NCBI RefSeq assembly: GCF_002101335.1
Contig: NZ_CP020773.1
Span: forward strand, 62,001-126,000
DNA length: 64,000 nt
DNA from: Staphylococcus lutrae
GTDB taxonomy: Bacteria; Bacillota; Bacilli; Staphylococcales; Staphylococcaceae
Reading direction: 5' to 3'
The position numbers were made by a program, and so were the translations under genes. The notes under the pieces were generated by a model that was not told where the DNA came from, did no database searches, and saw only the letters and a program-made list of their open reading frames with translations. Shown in pieces: positions 17,812 through 29,345 of this stretch; position 1 is the first letter of the stretch, and each line of letters opens with the position of its first letter.

Positions 17812-18486
17812 TTACACCTCCTCTTCGTTTTTCATGTGACGAAATGTTTTCAACGCATGTTGACTTAGCATATGTTGCGAATCGATGGACACAGCACGTA
17901 CAAAACCTTGAATCGCAGCATCAATATTTTCATTACACATATATAGCGCTAACGTTAAATTGTATTGCGCATCTACATGTTGTGCATCTTTTTCAAGTAT
18001 TTGGTTCAAAATCGGTATCGCTTGATCGTACATTTCCAATTCACACATCAGCAATGCGAATTGAAATTGTACTTCAAGATCCTCGAAATCCGGATCCAAT
18101 TCAGCAGCACGCATCATGTATGGAAGGGCTTGCTTTTGGGCATCGAGTTGTAATAAAGCCAAACCTAACATGTAATACACGTCTTTTTGTCCGATATGAT
18201 GCGAAATCGCATTTTGATACAATCGGACTGCTTCTTGATAGCGTCCTTCATTAAAATAAACGTTCGCTAAATTATAATAAATGATCCCGTTTTCTGGTTG
18301 TAAAGTGATGGCACGTTGAAAAAAACGCTCTGCCTTATCAACTTCACCGGCTTCAGCTAATAATATACCTGAATTAATATAGTTTTCAACCTCTTCTGGA
18401 TGTGCTTCAATATTTTCAAAACATGCTTGCAATGCACGTTCAAATTGTCCTTGTTGAATGAGTTGATGAATTTGTTCAAGCTTCAT
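17812..18486 (-). CDS. Tetratricopeptide repeat protein (YrrB-like)
   Basis: A 224-residue protein made almost wholly of TPR units of about 34 residues, e.g. around PEEVENYINSGILLAEAGEV, NGIIYYNLANVYFNEGRY and QKDVYYMLGLALLQLDAQ, with the usual small residues at helix contacts. It is soluble and has no signal peptide. It lies between mnmA and recD2 as yrrB does in B. subtilis. TPRs mediate protein contacts; the partner is not known. The ATG at 18486 follows AAAGGTGG with normal spacing; a GTG three codons earlier overlaps that site. Confidence 0.9.
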   Translation of the reverse strand: MKLEQIHQLIQQGQFERALQACFENIEAHPEEVENYINSGILLAEAGEVDKAERFFQRAITLQPENGIIYYNLANVYFNEGRYQEAVRLYQNAISHHIGQKDVYYMLGLALLQLDAQKQALPYMMRAAELDPDFEDLEVQFQFALLMCELEMYDQAIPILNQILEKDAQHVDAQYNLTLALYMCNENIDAAIQGFVRAVSIDSQHMLSQHALKTFRHMKNEEEV

Positions 18487-18501
18487 TTGGACCACCTTTT
18501 C

Positions 18502-20756
<2,255 letters not shown>

Positions 20757-20791
20757 GATTTAGACCGCCCTTTCTCATAATCAATGTTCCT

Positions 20792-20800
20792 ATTTTAGCA
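20792..20800 (-). promoter_or_regulatory. Extended -10 promoter candidate for yrvO-mnmA
   Basis: TGCTAAAAT on the minus strand, 36 bases upstream of the desulfurase start, fits an extended -10. A TATAAT a little further upstream (20807-20812) is an alternative. The divergent promoter at 20932-20940 serves the plus-strand oxidoreductase. Confidence 0.4.
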
Positions 20801-20931
20801 CTTGCATTATAAAAATTCTAGTCTATTGTTTGGCTTCAAGGCTGTTGGATTTCTACTTTATTGTAATTGTTGATGCTACATAATTCAATGAAACGTTAGA
20901 GGCATTTTTGACGGGTTTAATCGATGACTCA

Positions 20932-20940
20932 TGATATACT
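20932..20940 (+). promoter_or_regulatory. Extended -10 promoter of the LLM oxidoreductase gene
   Basis: TGATATACT is an extended -10 placed 24 bases before the start codon; TTGACG upstream is 21 bases away, too far for a standard spacer. The AAAGGAG ribosome site follows shortly after the expected start of transcription, so the leader is very short. Confidence 0.45.
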
Positions 20941-20963
20941 GACGCAAAGAAAGGAGTATTAAG

Positions 20964-21968
20964 ATGATGACTAAAAAAATGAATTATTCAGCATTAAATC
21001 TTGTTCCGATTAGACAAGGGGACCAAGCAAAAGGTGCCATTAATCAAATGATTACATTAGCACAAACATTAGAGGGACTCGGTTACGAAAGATTATGGAT
21101 TGCTGAGCATCACAATACGCCAAACCTTGCAAGTTCTGCAACTGTATTACTTATCCAACATGCGTTACATCACACGAAAAATATGCGAATTGGTTCTGGA
21201 GGAATCATGTTACCAAATCACGCACCGCTCGTTGTTGCCGAACAATTTGGCACATTAAAAACCATTTATGGAGACCGCATCGATTTAGGTGTAGGTCGTG
21301 CACCTGGAACAGACATGGCCACAGCAAGTGCGCTCCGCCGTGATCAACATCAAGGTGTGTACCAATTTCCAGATGAAGTACAACAACTATTACAATATTT
21401 CGGACCTGATACGAAACAAGGTCATGTCAAAGCGATTCCAGGAATAAACGAAAACGTCCCAGTATATGTACTCGGATCTTCTACAGATTCAGCCCATTTA
21501 GCTGCTCGACTTGGCTTGCCTTATGTTTTTGCAGGGCATTTTGCACCACAACAAATGCAAGAAGCATTGTCCATCTACAGAGCATTATTCGAACCTTCAG
21601 ATACGTTAAAGGCGCCATATATCATCGTTGCACTCAATGTCGTAATGGCAGATTCTAACGATGTCGCACAATATCTGGCTACGACTCAGACTCAATTATT
21701 TGCAAGCATTTTAAATGGGCAAATGCGTCATTTGCAACCCCCTGTTGAAAATCTTAATCAAGTGTTATCTCCACGTGAAATCACCTGGGCCAACGAACGT
21801 ATAAAGCGTTCTCTCGTCGGGGACAAAAAGACAGTGAACAATCAAATCGACAGCTTTATTGAACAATATGGGCATATTGACGAAATCATGGCTGTCAGCT
21901 ATATCTACGATGTCTCGTTGCAACATCGTTCTTACCAATACTTCAAAGAAATCATGGATGCGCGATAA
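20964..21968 (+). CDS. LLM-class (luciferase-like) flavin-dependent oxidoreductase
   Basis: A 334-residue protein of the bacterial luciferase-like superfamily, the MsnO8-type branch of F420/FMN-dependent oxidoreductases. Family blocks: RLWIAEHHNTPNLASSAT, IGSGGIMLPNHAPLVVAEQFGTL and LGVGRAPG near residues 45-115. Such proteins use reduced flavin as substrate and need a reductase partner; the substrate is unknown here. It is monocistronic, divergent from yrvO, and ends at a strong bidirectional hairpin. The ATG follows AAAGGAG by 7 bases; a second ATG directly follows. Confidence 0.85.
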   Translation: MMTKKMNYSALNLVPIRQGDQAKGAINQMITLAQTLEGLGYERLWIAEHHNTPNLASSATVLLIQHALHHTKNMRIGSGGIMLPNHAPLVVAEQFGTLKTIYGDRIDLGVGRAPGTDMATASALRRDQHQGVYQFPDEVQQLLQYFGPDTKQGHVKAIPGINENVPVYVLGSSTDSAHLAARLGLPYVFAGHFAPQQMQEALSIYRALFEPSDTLKAPYIIVALNVVMADSNDVAQYLATTQTQLFASILNGQMRHLQPPVENLNQVLSPREITWANERIKRSLVGDKKTVNNQIDSFIEQYGHIDEIMAVSYIYDVSLQHRSYQYFKEIMDAR

Positions 21969-21999
21969 ACATATCCTTTCAAGCTATCACTTCAATTGA

Positions 22000-22048
22000 A
22001 ACAATAAAAAATAGTTGTAGGCCTCTCCTACAACTATTTTTTATTGTT
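22000..22048. terminator. Bidirectional terminator with 22-bp perfect stem
   Basis: Arms 22000-22021 and 22027-22048 are exactly complementary with a 5-base loop; each arm ends in an A/T run, so it can terminate both the plus-strand oxidoreductase gene and the minus-strand csbD gene, which converge here. Confidence 0.88.
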
Positions 22049-22079
22049 CTGTACGTATATAAACGCATAGATTTTAAAT

Positions 22080-22265
22080 TTACTTTTTGAATTTATCGAT
22101 AATGTCGTTGGCTTTATCTTTCACATTTTCAACTGCTTCTTTTGCTTTACCTGACAGTTTATCGCTTTTTCCTTCGTTTTCTAATGATTCGTTGTTTGTC
22201 GCGTTACCTACCGTTTCTTTTACGTTACCTTTAAGTTGTTCGAATTTGTTTTCTTCGTTCGTCAT
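22080..22265 (-). CDS. CsbD family general stress protein
   Basis: A 61-residue highly charged, hydrophilic protein with the CsbD pattern: [20 protein letters not shown] near the N-terminus, then [23 protein letters not shown]. CsbD proteins are induced by general stress through SigB; the molecular role is unknown. The gene stands alone, with a strong AAGGAGG site and a candidate SigB promoter 35-60 bases upstream, and shares the terminator at 22000-22048. Confidence 0.92.
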   Translation of the reverse strand: MTNEENKFEQLKGNVKETVGNATNNESLENEGKSDKLSGKAKEAVENVKDKANDIIDKFKK

Positions 22266-22299
22266 TTGTATTGCCTCCTTAGGAATGTCTTAATAGGAG

Positions 22300-22326
22300 T
22301 ATTCCACGTGACGGGCACGATTAAAC
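22300..22326 (-). promoter_or_regulatory. Candidate SigB promoter of the csbD gene
   Basis: On the minus strand GTTTAA (22321-22326), 15-base spacer and GGAATA (22300-22305) resembles the alternative sigma-B consensus GTTTWW-N14-15-GGGWAW with two mismatches in the -10. The placement and the known SigB control of csbD genes support it. Confidence 0.5.
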
Positions 22327-22333
22327 ATATTTT

Positions 22334-23164
22334 TTAAAATTCTTCGTAAACAGCGGGATCTTGACCTTTGCGTCGACCATCCACACGCGTTAACTGATCA
22401 ATGGCCTGGAGATCCTCATCAGTAATATGAAAGTTAAAAATATCAAAGTTTTCAAGTTGGCGACGTGCTGATGTGGCTTTTGGTATCGGCATGACATCAT
22501 TTTGAATATGCCACTTCAAGATGATTTGCGCGATTGTTTTATCATATTTTAACGAAAGCTGTTTCAATACTGGCTCGTTCATGACACCGTTATCTCTACC
22601 TAGCGGGCTCCATGCTTGCGTTAAAATACCATGCTCACGATGATATGCTATCATTGCTTTTTGATTGAAATAAGGGTGCAACTCAATTTGATTTAGGATA
22701 GGCAATACCCCCGTTTCTCTTTCTAATTGCTCAAGATGTTCCGGTAAAAAGTTACAAACACCGATATGCCTTACTAAACCTGCTTTTTGTGCGCCAATCA
22801 TAGCATTCCAAGCTTCAACAAATTGACCTTGCTTAGGATTCGGCCAGTGAATGAGATAAAAATCGAGATAATCTAACTGTAATCGATACAAAGATTCTTG
22901 AATCGTTTCATAAACTTGGGCATCGTTTTGATATCGACCTGGAAGTTTAGAAGTCACCCAAATGTCACTTCGATCTACACGGCTATTTTGAATCGCCTTG
23001 CCAACTGCACCTTCATTTTCATAATTATATGCAGTATCAAGCAAGCGATATCCCATATTAAGTGCCTCAGTGATCGCATGAACCCCTTTTGACCCATTGA
23101 GTTTATACGTTCCGAATCCTAATTGATCAATCAATTGATTGTCTCTTAAAGTAAATTGTTCCAT
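22334..23164 (-). CDS. Aldo/keto reductase
   Basis: A 276-residue NAD(P)H-dependent aldo/keto reductase of the 2,5-diketo-gluconate reductase-like branch. The tetrad is visible: Asp in RLLDTAYNYENE with Tyr of NYENE, Lys in WVTSKLP and His in YLIHWPNPK. LGFGTYKL marks the N-terminus and IPKATSARRQLENFDIF the cofactor phosphate site. The physiological substrate cannot be deduced. Single gene between cymR and csbD, with a good AAGGAGG site. Confidence 0.92.
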   Translation of the reverse strand: MEQFTLRDNQLIDQLGFGTYKLNGSKGVHAITEALNMGYRLLDTAYNYENEGAVGKAIQNSRVDRSDIWVTSKLPGRYQNDAQVYETIQESLYRLQLDYLDFYLIHWPNPKQGQFVEAWNAMIGAQKAGLVRHIGVCNFLPEHLEQLERETGVLPILNQIELHPYFNQKAMIAYHREHGILTQAWSPLGRDNGVMNEPVLKQLSLKYDKTIAQIILKWHIQNDVMPIPKATSARRQLENFDIFNFHITDEDLQAIDQLTRVDGRRKGQDPAVYEEF

Positions 23165-23194
23165 AGCAACCTCCTTGAGATGAAATGGCGTTCT

Positions 23195-23614
23195 TTAAAT
23201 GTAAAACATATAGCCTTCTAGTGTATCTTCTTCTTGATAATCCGCTAATGATTGTAGCGTCGTTTGATCTAATACTTCTTTCACAGCATTACGCATCCGA
23301 AGCCATAATTGTTGTTGACCTGGAGGCTCAGATTCCATACGTTCCACAATCGTCAAAGGGCCTTCAAGCAGACGAATAATATCACCCGCTGTTATTTCAC
23401 TCGCAGGCATTTTTAATTCATATCCGCCTTTAGCACCTCGAACACTTCTGATTAAACCTGCATTTCTAAGTGGACCGACAAGTTGCTCTAAATAAAGATC
23501 GCTTAAATTATTTTCTTCTGCAATTGTTTTTAAAGAGACACAACCTGTACCCTGTCGTTTTGTTAAAGCAATCATCAATGTTAATCCGTATCTTCCTTTA
23601 GTGGAAATTTTCAT
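23195..23614 (-). CDS. cymR: Rrf2 family regulator CymR
   Basis: A 139-residue Rrf2-family transcription factor. N-terminal winged helix: MKISTKGRYGLTLMIAL then SLKTIAEENNLSDLYLEQLV as recognition helices; RGAKGGYEL is the wing. No Fe-S cysteine triad is present, as expected for CymR, which senses O-acetylserine through complex formation with CysK. It represses cysteine uptake and synthesis genes. Location near yrvO-mnmA and divergent from rarA is conserved in Firmicutes. The ATG follows AAGGTGAGG. Confidence 0.92.
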   Translation of the reverse strand: MKISTKGRYGLTLMIALTKRQGTGCVSLKTIAEENNLSDLYLEQLVGPLRNAGLIRSVRGAKGGYELKMPASEITAGDIIRLLEGPLTIVERMESEPPGQQQLWLRMRNAVKEVLDQTTLQSLADYQEEDTLEGYMFYI

Positions 23615-23668
23615 TTTATCCTCACCTTATATCATCCGATTTATTTTTATTTTAGCATGATTTATATT

Positions 23669-23698
23669 ATTATAATACCATTGTATATGAGAGTACAA
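23669..23698 (-). promoter_or_regulatory. Promoter of cymR
   Basis: On the minus strand TTGTAC (23693-23698), 18-base spacer and TATAAT (23669-23674). The plus strand also has TATAAT at 23671-23676, overlapping it, which could act for rarA; transcription in the two directions may interfere. Confidence 0.6.
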
Positions 23699-23723
23699 AA
23701 CAATTAAAAATGGAGGGATTTCG

Positions 23724-24992
23724 ATGTTAACTGAGCCATTAGCATCAAGAATGCGGCCCCGTGATATTGATGAAGTGATAGGACAAACACACCTTGTTGG
23801 GGAGAGTGGTATCATTCGCCGTATGGTGAATGCACAAAGGTTATCTTCAATGATATTTTATGGTCCTCCAGGCGTCGGAAAGACAAGTATTGCCCAAGCC
23901 ATTGCTGGTAGTACCGCATTTAAATTCAGACAATTAAATGCAGTGACGAATACGAAAAAAGATATGCAGTTGATTGTTGAAGAAGCCAAAATGTCAGGAC
24001 AAGTTATCCTACTATTAGATGAAATTCATCGCTTAGATAAGGCCAAACAAGACTTTTTGTTACCTCATTTAGAAAATGGAAAAATTGTATTAATTGGTGC
24101 GACAACCTCTAACCCCTATCATGCGATTAATCCTGCAATTCGCTCACGCGCACAGATTTTTGAACTCTTTCCTCTTGATACAGCACAAATTAAAACTGCG
24201 CTATTCAATGCATTAAACGATGCAGAACGTGGTTTAAAATCTTATCAAGCCCAAATTGACGACGCAGCGTTTGAGTATTTTGCGACTCAAAGTCAAGGCG
24301 ATGTTCGTAGTGCATTAAATGCATTAGAACTGGCTGTACTCAGCGCCAATACAACTCCACCGCATATTACACTTCAAGATGCAGAGGATTGCCTTCAACG
24401 CGGGGCATTAATGAGTGATAAAGACGGTGACATGCACTATGATGTGATGAGCGCATTTCAAAAGTCCATTCGTGGCAGTGACGTGGATGCCGCTTTACAC
24501 TATTTAGGCCGATTAGTTCAAGCTGGGGATTTACCGACCATTGCACGGCGATTACTGGTCATCAGTTATGAAGATATTGGTTTAGCTTCACCCGGGGCAG
24601 GACAACGTACACTTGCAGCCATAGAAGCCGCTGAAAGACTAGGCTTTCCAGAAGCACGAATTCCATTAAGCCAAGCAGTCATCGAACTATGTCTATCACC
24701 GAAATCCAACTCCACAATTCGTTCTATTGACGCCGCTTTACGTGATATTAAAAACGGCCATGTCGGTCAAATTCCTGACCATTTAAAAGATGGCCATTAC
24801 TCAGGTGCTAAAGATCTAGGACGAGCCATTGGGTATCGTTATCCCCACGATTATAAAAATGGCTTTGTTGCACAACAATATTTACCAGATTTATTAAAAA
24901 ATAAAACTTACTATGAACCTAAAGAAACGTCTAAAACCGAACAACACTTTAAACAAATTTATGACAATTTAAAGCAACAAAGTGATACCTAA
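23724..24992 (+). CDS. rarA: Replication-associated recombination protein A (RarA/MgsA)
   Basis: A 422-residue AAA+ ATPase of the RarA/WRNIP1/Mgs1 family that acts at stalled forks. N-terminal MLTEPLASRMRPRDIDEVIGQ, Walker A GPPGVGKTS, Walker B LLDEIHR, sensor 1 GATTSNP, arginine finger in IRSRAQIFE, and a C-terminal tetramerisation region with the YEDIGLASP and RYPHDYKNGFV blocks. The start at 23724 follows TGGAGGGA. Plus-strand, divergent from cymR, ending at a shared terminator with tcdA. Confidence 0.96.
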   Translation: MLTEPLASRMRPRDIDEVIGQTHLVGESGIIRRMVNAQRLSSMIFYGPPGVGKTSIAQAIAGSTAFKFRQLNAVTNTKKDMQLIVEEAKMSGQVILLLDEIHRLDKAKQDFLLPHLENGKIVLIGATTSNPYHAINPAIRSRAQIFELFPLDTAQIKTALFNALNDAERGLKSYQAQIDDAAFEYFATQSQGDVRSALNALELAVLSANTTPPHITLQDAEDCLQRGALMSDKDGDMHYDVMSAFQKSIRGSDVDAALHYLGRLVQAGDLPTIARRLLVISYEDIGLASPGAGQRTLAAIEAAERLGFPEARIPLSQAVIELCLSPKSNSTIRSIDAALRDIKNGHVGQIPDHLKDGHYSGAKDLGRAIGYRYPHDYKNGFVAQQYLPDLLKNKTYYEPKETSKTEQHFKQIYDNLKQQSDT

Positions 24993-25022
24993 AGCCTCTT
25001 TCCCTGATTTGACTCAAAAGAT

Positions 25023-25066
25023 AAAGTCCTCAAAATGGTGTTGTCAATGCCTGTTTTGAGGACTTT
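25023..25066. terminator. Bidirectional terminator between rarA and tcdA
   Basis: AAAGTCCTCAAAA (25023-25035) and its exact complement (25054-25066) form a 13-bp stem with an 18-base loop. The genes converge here with only 77 bases between them. T-runs beyond the stem are short on both strands. Confidence 0.7.
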
Positions 25067-25069
25067 CGT

Positions 25070-25837
25070 TTATTTATCTTTAATGCGTTGAACTTCAATG
25101 TCTTTTAAAATATCATTACATACAAAACTCGCACAAATCAATCCAACCACACTCGGGACATACGCATTTGATGATGGCGGCATTTGTGCTTTACGATTCC
25201 TACCTTGAGCATCCCCTACAACAGCTTTAACATCATCACGAATAACGATTGGACTCTCACCGGAAAACACAACAGGCACCCCTTTTTTAATGCCTTTTTG
25301 TTTTAATTTATTTCTAATGATACGTGCAATTGGGTCTGTATGTGTTTTAGAAATATCGGCAATTTCAAATTGTGTCGGATCTGTTTTATTCGCTGCTCCC
25401 ATACTCGAAATAAACTTAATCCCACGTTGCAAACATTGCTCGATGAGATGGACTTTATAAATAATCGTATCACTCGCGTCTACAATATAATCGATATTGT
25501 ATTCGTCAAATAATTGCTCATAAGTCTCCTCTGTGTAAAACATATGTAACGGGGTAACCTTACACTCAGGATTGATTAAATGGATACGTTCTTCCATTAA
25601 ACTCACTTTACTTTGTCCAATTGTTGTCGTTAAGGCATGCAATTGACGATTGACATTAGTGATATCAACATCATCCTTATCGATTAAGATGATATGTCCA
25701 ATATTTGTGCGCGCTAATGCTTCTGCAGCAAAAGACCCAACGCCCCCTATTCCTAATACAGCAACAGTTGTTTGTTTTAACTTTTCCAGTCCGTCTCGAC
25801 CAATAGCCAGTTCATTACGAGAAAATTGATGTTTCAT
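25070..25837 (-). CDS. tcdA: tRNA threonylcarbamoyladenosine dehydratase TcdA
   Basis: A 255-residue ThiF/E1-like adenylating enzyme (older name CsdL/YgdL). GIGGVGSFAAEALART is the ATP loop, DKDDVDITNVNRQ the conserved Asp/Arg block, and VDASDTIIYK the metal-site Asp. It cyclises t6A37 to ct6A in tRNAs reading ANN codons. No catalytic Cys-type ubiquitin-like partner is encoded nearby, consistent with TcdA rather than a thiamin/molybdopterin enzyme. It converges on rarA and lies downstream of the 6S RNA gene. Confidence 0.92.
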   Translation of the reverse strand: MKHQFSRNELAIGRDGLEKLKQTTVAVLGIGGVGSFAAEALARTNIGHIILIDKDDVDITNVNRQLHALTTTIGQSKVSLMEERIHLINPECKVTPLHMFYTEETYEQLFDEYNIDYIVDASDTIIYKVHLIEQCLQRGIKFISSMGAANKTDPTQFEIADISKTHTDPIARIIRNKLKQKGIKKGVPVVFSGESPIVIRDDVKAVVGDAQGRNRKAQMPPSSNAYVPSVVGLICASFVCNDILKDIEVQRIKDK

Positions 25838-25885
25838 ATTAAACTCCTTTAATCATCATTCATACGCCTATTTTAAATCATGTCA

Positions 25886-26120
25886 TAAAAAATACGCAAG
25901 ACGCGAAGTCTTGCGTACCGATAGAATCCGTGATGCCGTAGTTTAAAAGTGCTTGATCATTTTGGCCTGCTATATACAGGTGGGTGCCCTGTTTCTTGTT
26001 TTGCACGTCCCCCTATAGAGGCGTGTGCGCTGCAAGAAAACCCATTAGGCTCCCTGATCAAAGAGTGTTAGGTCAAAATACATAAAGCAAACTTACGAAC
26101 ACGACAGATGACTATCTTAT
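25886..26120 (-). ncRNA. ssrS: 6S RNA (SsrS)
   Basis: This 341-base gap between aspS and tcdA folds, on the minus strand, into a long rod. TTGATCA near 26060 pairs with TGATCAA near 25953, and GC-rich arms surround a large central region, the open-promoter-like layout of 6S RNA, which binds sigma-A RNA polymerase. The 3' end is a perfect 10-bp stem (25893-25902 with 25908-25917) followed by six T. A good promoter at 26127-26154 sets the 5' end near 26120, giving about 235 nt. Identification rests on structure, size and location, not on a search. Confidence 0.75.
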
Positions 26121-26126
26121 GAACTA

Positions 26127-26154
26127 ATCATATCATACTTTATTGATTATTCAA
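26127..26154 (-). promoter_or_regulatory. Promoter of the 6S RNA gene
   Basis: On the minus strand TTGAAT (26149-26154), 16-base spacer and TATGAT (26127-26132), placed right after the aspS stop codon, i.e. within the gap between aspS and tcdA. Confidence 0.65.
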
Positions 26155-26178
26155 GAAAAATGTTTGTACGTCACATCC

Positions 26179-27945
26179 CTATAGTTTGATGCGTAACGAA
26201 AGTTCATCAAGTTGTCTTTCTGAAACAGCACTTGGCGCATCAGTCATTAAGTCTGTAGCGGATGCTGTTTTAGGAAAGGCAATGGTGTCTCGTAAATTCG
26301 TACGACCACTTAAAATCATTACAAAACGATCTAATCCAAGTGCAATACCCCCGTGTGGCGGTGCACCATATTTAAATGCGTCTAATAAGAAACCGAATTG
26401 CGCTTGTGCAGCTTCCTCTGAAAACCCGAGTGCTTGAAACATCCGCTTTTGAAGTTCACCATCGTGAATACGGATAGAACCGCCACCAAGCTCAAATCCG
26501 TTTAACACAAGATCATATGCCTGTGCTTGTGCTTTTTCAGGAGCCGTTTCTAACAACTCAATATCTTCCACTTTAGGTGAAGTGAATGGATGGTGTGCCG
26601 CAACGTAACGTTTAGACTCATCATCATATTCGAGTAATGGCCAGTCTGTCACCCATAAGAAATGATATTGATCCGGTTGAATCAACCCGCGTTCCTTACC
26701 TAATTTATTTCGTAAAGCACCTAAGCTTTGTGCAACGATTTCTTTAGAATCCGCAACAAAAAGAACTAAGTCTCCGGATTTGGCATTCGTTAATTCTTGT
26801 AATTTCACGACATGTTGATCCTCAAAGAATCGAGCAATTGGACCATTTAACCCATCGTCTACAACTTTAACCCATGCTAATCCTTTAGCACCATAAATGT
26901 TTACAAATTCCGTCAAAGCATCGATATCTTTACGTGTATAGTCTGTTGCAGCGCCTTCAACTACAAGTGCCTTGACTTGTCCTCCGCTCTCAACTGCATG
27001 TTTAAACACCTTGAATTCCATTATTTCTCCTAATTCTGAAACATCCAAGAGTTCCATCCCAAAACGCGTATCAGGTTTATCTGTACCGTAACGTGCCATC
27101 GCTTCTGCATAAGTCATACGAGGAAATGCCTCAGTCATTTCTAATCCTTTCACATCAGCAACGACTTTCTTAACCATTGCTTCTCCTAATTGCATCACAT
27201 CTTCTTGTTCAACGAAACTCATTTCAAGGTCAATTTGAGTAAATTCCGGTTGACGATCAGCACGTAAATCCTCATCACGGAAACATTTAACAATTTGGTA
27301 ATATTTATCAAAACCACTAATCATCAATAATTGTTTAAATAATTGTGGTGATTGCGGTAATGCATAAAACTCCCCATCATGGACACGAGAAGGGACAAGA
27401 TAGTCGCGTGCGCCTTCAGGTGTTGATTTTGTTAAAACAGGCGTCTCTACATCATAAAACCCTTCGTTATCTAAAAATTGACGAATAGAACGTGTAATTT
27501 GATGACGCATTTTAAAGGTTTGGGCTAAATTCTCACGTCGTAAATCAAGATAACGGTATTTCAAGCGAATATTCTCGTCGACATTTAAATTTTCCTCATT
27601 GATTGAAAATGGCGGTGTTTCAGCTTGATTAATAATTTTAATAGATTGGGCTTGCACTTCGACTTGACCCGTTTTAATTTTAGGGTTAATCGTTTCCTCT
27701 GCTCTTTTTGTAACAGTCCCTTTGATTTCAACCACATATTCAGAGCGAATTCGTTCGGCGATTTCTAATGCTTCTTTTGAGAAATCAGGATTGAAAACGA
27801 CTTGTACGTAACCTTCTCTATCTCTCAAATCTACGAAAATAAGTCCACCGAGGTCTCGTCGATTGTGAACCCATCCTTTAAGTATGATTTCTTTTCCTAA
27901 ATACGCTTCAGTCACTAAACCACAGTATGTCGTTCTCTTGTTCAT
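26179..27945 (-). CDS. aspS: Aspartate--tRNA ligase
   Basis: Class IIb synthetase of 588 residues of the bacterial type. N-terminal OB-fold anticodon domain ([22 protein letters not shown]), class II motif 2 ([23 protein letters not shown]), the bacterial GAD insertion (about 300-415) and motif 3 [13 protein letters not shown]. It shares one base with the end of hisS, so the two are co-transcribed under the histidine T-box far upstream, unless an internal promoter exists. Whether the enzyme also charges tRNA-Asn cannot be told from this alone. Confidence 0.97.
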   Translation of the reverse strand: MNKRTTYCGLVTEAYLGKEIILKGWVHNRRDLGGLIFVDLRDREGYVQVVFNPDFSKEALEIAERIRSEYVVEIKGTVTKRAEETINPKIKTGQVEVQAQSIKIINQAETPPFSINEENLNVDENIRLKYRYLDLRRENLAQTFKMRHQITRSIRQFLDNEGFYDVETPVLTKSTPEGARDYLVPSRVHDGEFYALPQSPQLFKQLLMISGFDKYYQIVKCFRDEDLRADRQPEFTQIDLEMSFVEQEDVMQLGEAMVKKVVADVKGLEMTEAFPRMTYAEAMARYGTDKPDTRFGMELLDVSELGEIMEFKVFKHAVESGGQVKALVVEGAATDYTRKDIDALTEFVNIYGAKGLAWVKVVDDGLNGPIARFFEDQHVVKLQELTNAKSGDLVLFVADSKEIVAQSLGALRNKLGKERGLIQPDQYHFLWVTDWPLLEYDDESKRYVAAHHPFTSPKVEDIELLETAPEKAQAQAYDLVLNGFELGGGSIRIHDGELQKRMFQALGFSEEAAQAQFGFLLDAFKYGAPPHGGIALGLDRFVMILSGRTNLRDTIAFPKTASATDLMTDAPSAVSERQLDELSLRIKL

Positions 27946-29216
27946 TATGCTTTCCCTCCATGAATATAACTGTCTATTTCTTCAAATTTCATTGTTTTTG
28001 ATTCCCCACTTGCCATATGTTTAACTGCGACTTCACCTGTTTTTAGCTCTTCTTCACCAATAACAAGGGTATATGTCGCATTGAGACGGTCAGCTTGTTT
28101 CATTTGACCTTTTAATTTTCGTGATAAATAATCTTTATCCACTGATATATTTTGATGTCTGAGGCGATTTAGGAGTGTAACGGCAAATTGATCTGCTTCC
28201 TCTCCCATCGTTGCAACAAATAAATCAATATGATTCGACTGTGGAAAAGCAATATTTTCCTCTTCTAAGGCTAAAATCAATCTTTCAATACTTAATGCAA
28301 ATCCAATGCCTGTTTCATTAGGCCCATCTAACAATTCTAATAACCCGTTATAACGGCCACCACCACATAATGTCGTAATTGCACCATCATAATTTTCATT
28401 ATCCATCATCAATTCAAATGCAGTATGCGTATAATAATCCAAACCTCGCACAAGTCTAGGATCCACTACGTATGGTACGCCTAATCGATCTAAATGTGAT
28501 TTCACCGCTTCGAAATACGATTTAGACGCTTCATTGAAGAAATCTTCAATAGCAGGCGCTGTTTGAATTTCAGGTTGGTGACGATCCACTTTACAATCTA
28601 AGATACGCATTGGGTTCGTTTTAATCCGTTGCTGACAATCTTGACAATAATTGTGAATGACCGGCTGAAAATGCTCACGTAATGCTTCTTGATACGCTTT
28701 TCTAGACTCAATATCACCCACACTATTAATCACAAGTTTTAACTTTTTCAAACCAAATGATTGATAAATATGCATAACCATAGCCAACACTTCTGCATCG
28801 ATACTTGGATTTTCTGAACCAATTGCTTCAACACCAAATTGATTAAACTGACGATAGCGCCCTTTTTGCTTTCGCTCATAACGGAACATCGGCCCATTAT
28901 AATACAATTTAACAGGTTGATTGGGTAAGCCTTGCATTTTATTTTCGATATAACTACGAACGACGCCTGCTGTACCTTCTGGACGTAATGTAATACTGCG
29001 GTCGCCTTTATCTTTAAACGTATACATTTCTTTTTGTACGACATCCGTCGAATCTCCAACGCCACGCGCAAATAAATCCGTACTTTCAAAAATAGGTGTT
29101 CGAATTTCTTTATAATTATAAACTTCCATAAGACGGTGTAATTTTTGTTCAATGTAACGCCATTTTTCAGTTTCTACTGGTAATATATCTTGAGTTCCAC
29201 GTTGAATGTGTATCAT
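27945..29216 (-). CDS. hisS: Histidine--tRNA ligase
   Basis: Class IIa synthetase of 423 residues. Motif 1 region [21 protein letters not shown], motif 2 [12 protein letters not shown] and [20 protein letters not shown], the HisA signatures ([22 protein letters not shown]) and motif 3 [11 protein letters not shown], followed by the anticodon-binding domain. The ATG follows AAAAGGAGC. The gene is preceded by only 53 bases of normal leader, then a group II intron that lies between it and its T-box. Confidence 0.97.
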   Translation of the reverse strand: MIHIQRGTQDILPVETEKWRYIEQKLHRLMEVYNYKEIRTPIFESTDLFARGVGDSTDVVQKEMYTFKDKGDRSITLRPEGTAGVVRSYIENKMQGLPNQPVKLYYNGPMFRYERKQKGRYRQFNQFGVEAIGSENPSIDAEVLAMVMHIYQSFGLKKLKLVINSVGDIESRKAYQEALREHFQPVIHNYCQDCQQRIKTNPMRILDCKVDRHQPEIQTAPAIEDFFNEASKSYFEAVKSHLDRLGVPYVVDPRLVRGLDYYTHTAFELMMDNENYDGAITTLCGGGRYNGLLELLDGPNETGIGFALSIERLILALEEENIAFPQSNHIDLFVATMGEEADQFAVTLLNRLRHQNISVDKDYLSRKLKGQMKQADRLNATYTLVIGEEELKTGEVAVKHMASGESKTMKFEEIDSYIHGGKA

Positions 29217-29269
29217 ATAATCGCTCCTTTTTCATCATCTTAATTATCCGTTCCTAACGAGAATGTGAA

Positions 29270-29345
29270 ATCGAGTAGGAGAATAGCCATTAATTGGCCA
29301 TTCGTCCTCTCACACCACCGAGCGTACGGTTCCGTACTCGGCGGT
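29270..29345 (-). ncRNA. Group II intron domains V and VI
   Basis: Minus-strand domain V runs 29345 to 29314: a hairpin with the arms CCGAG-TACG and CGTA-GC-TCGG, a GAAC-like loop and the two-base bulge expected in the catalytic domain. GTGTGAGAGGAC follows as linker, then domain VI (29303 to 29281, GAATGGCC...GGCTATTC). The intron then ends TCCTACTCGAT. The domain V-VI arrangement begins right at the maturase stop codon. Confidence 0.85.
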
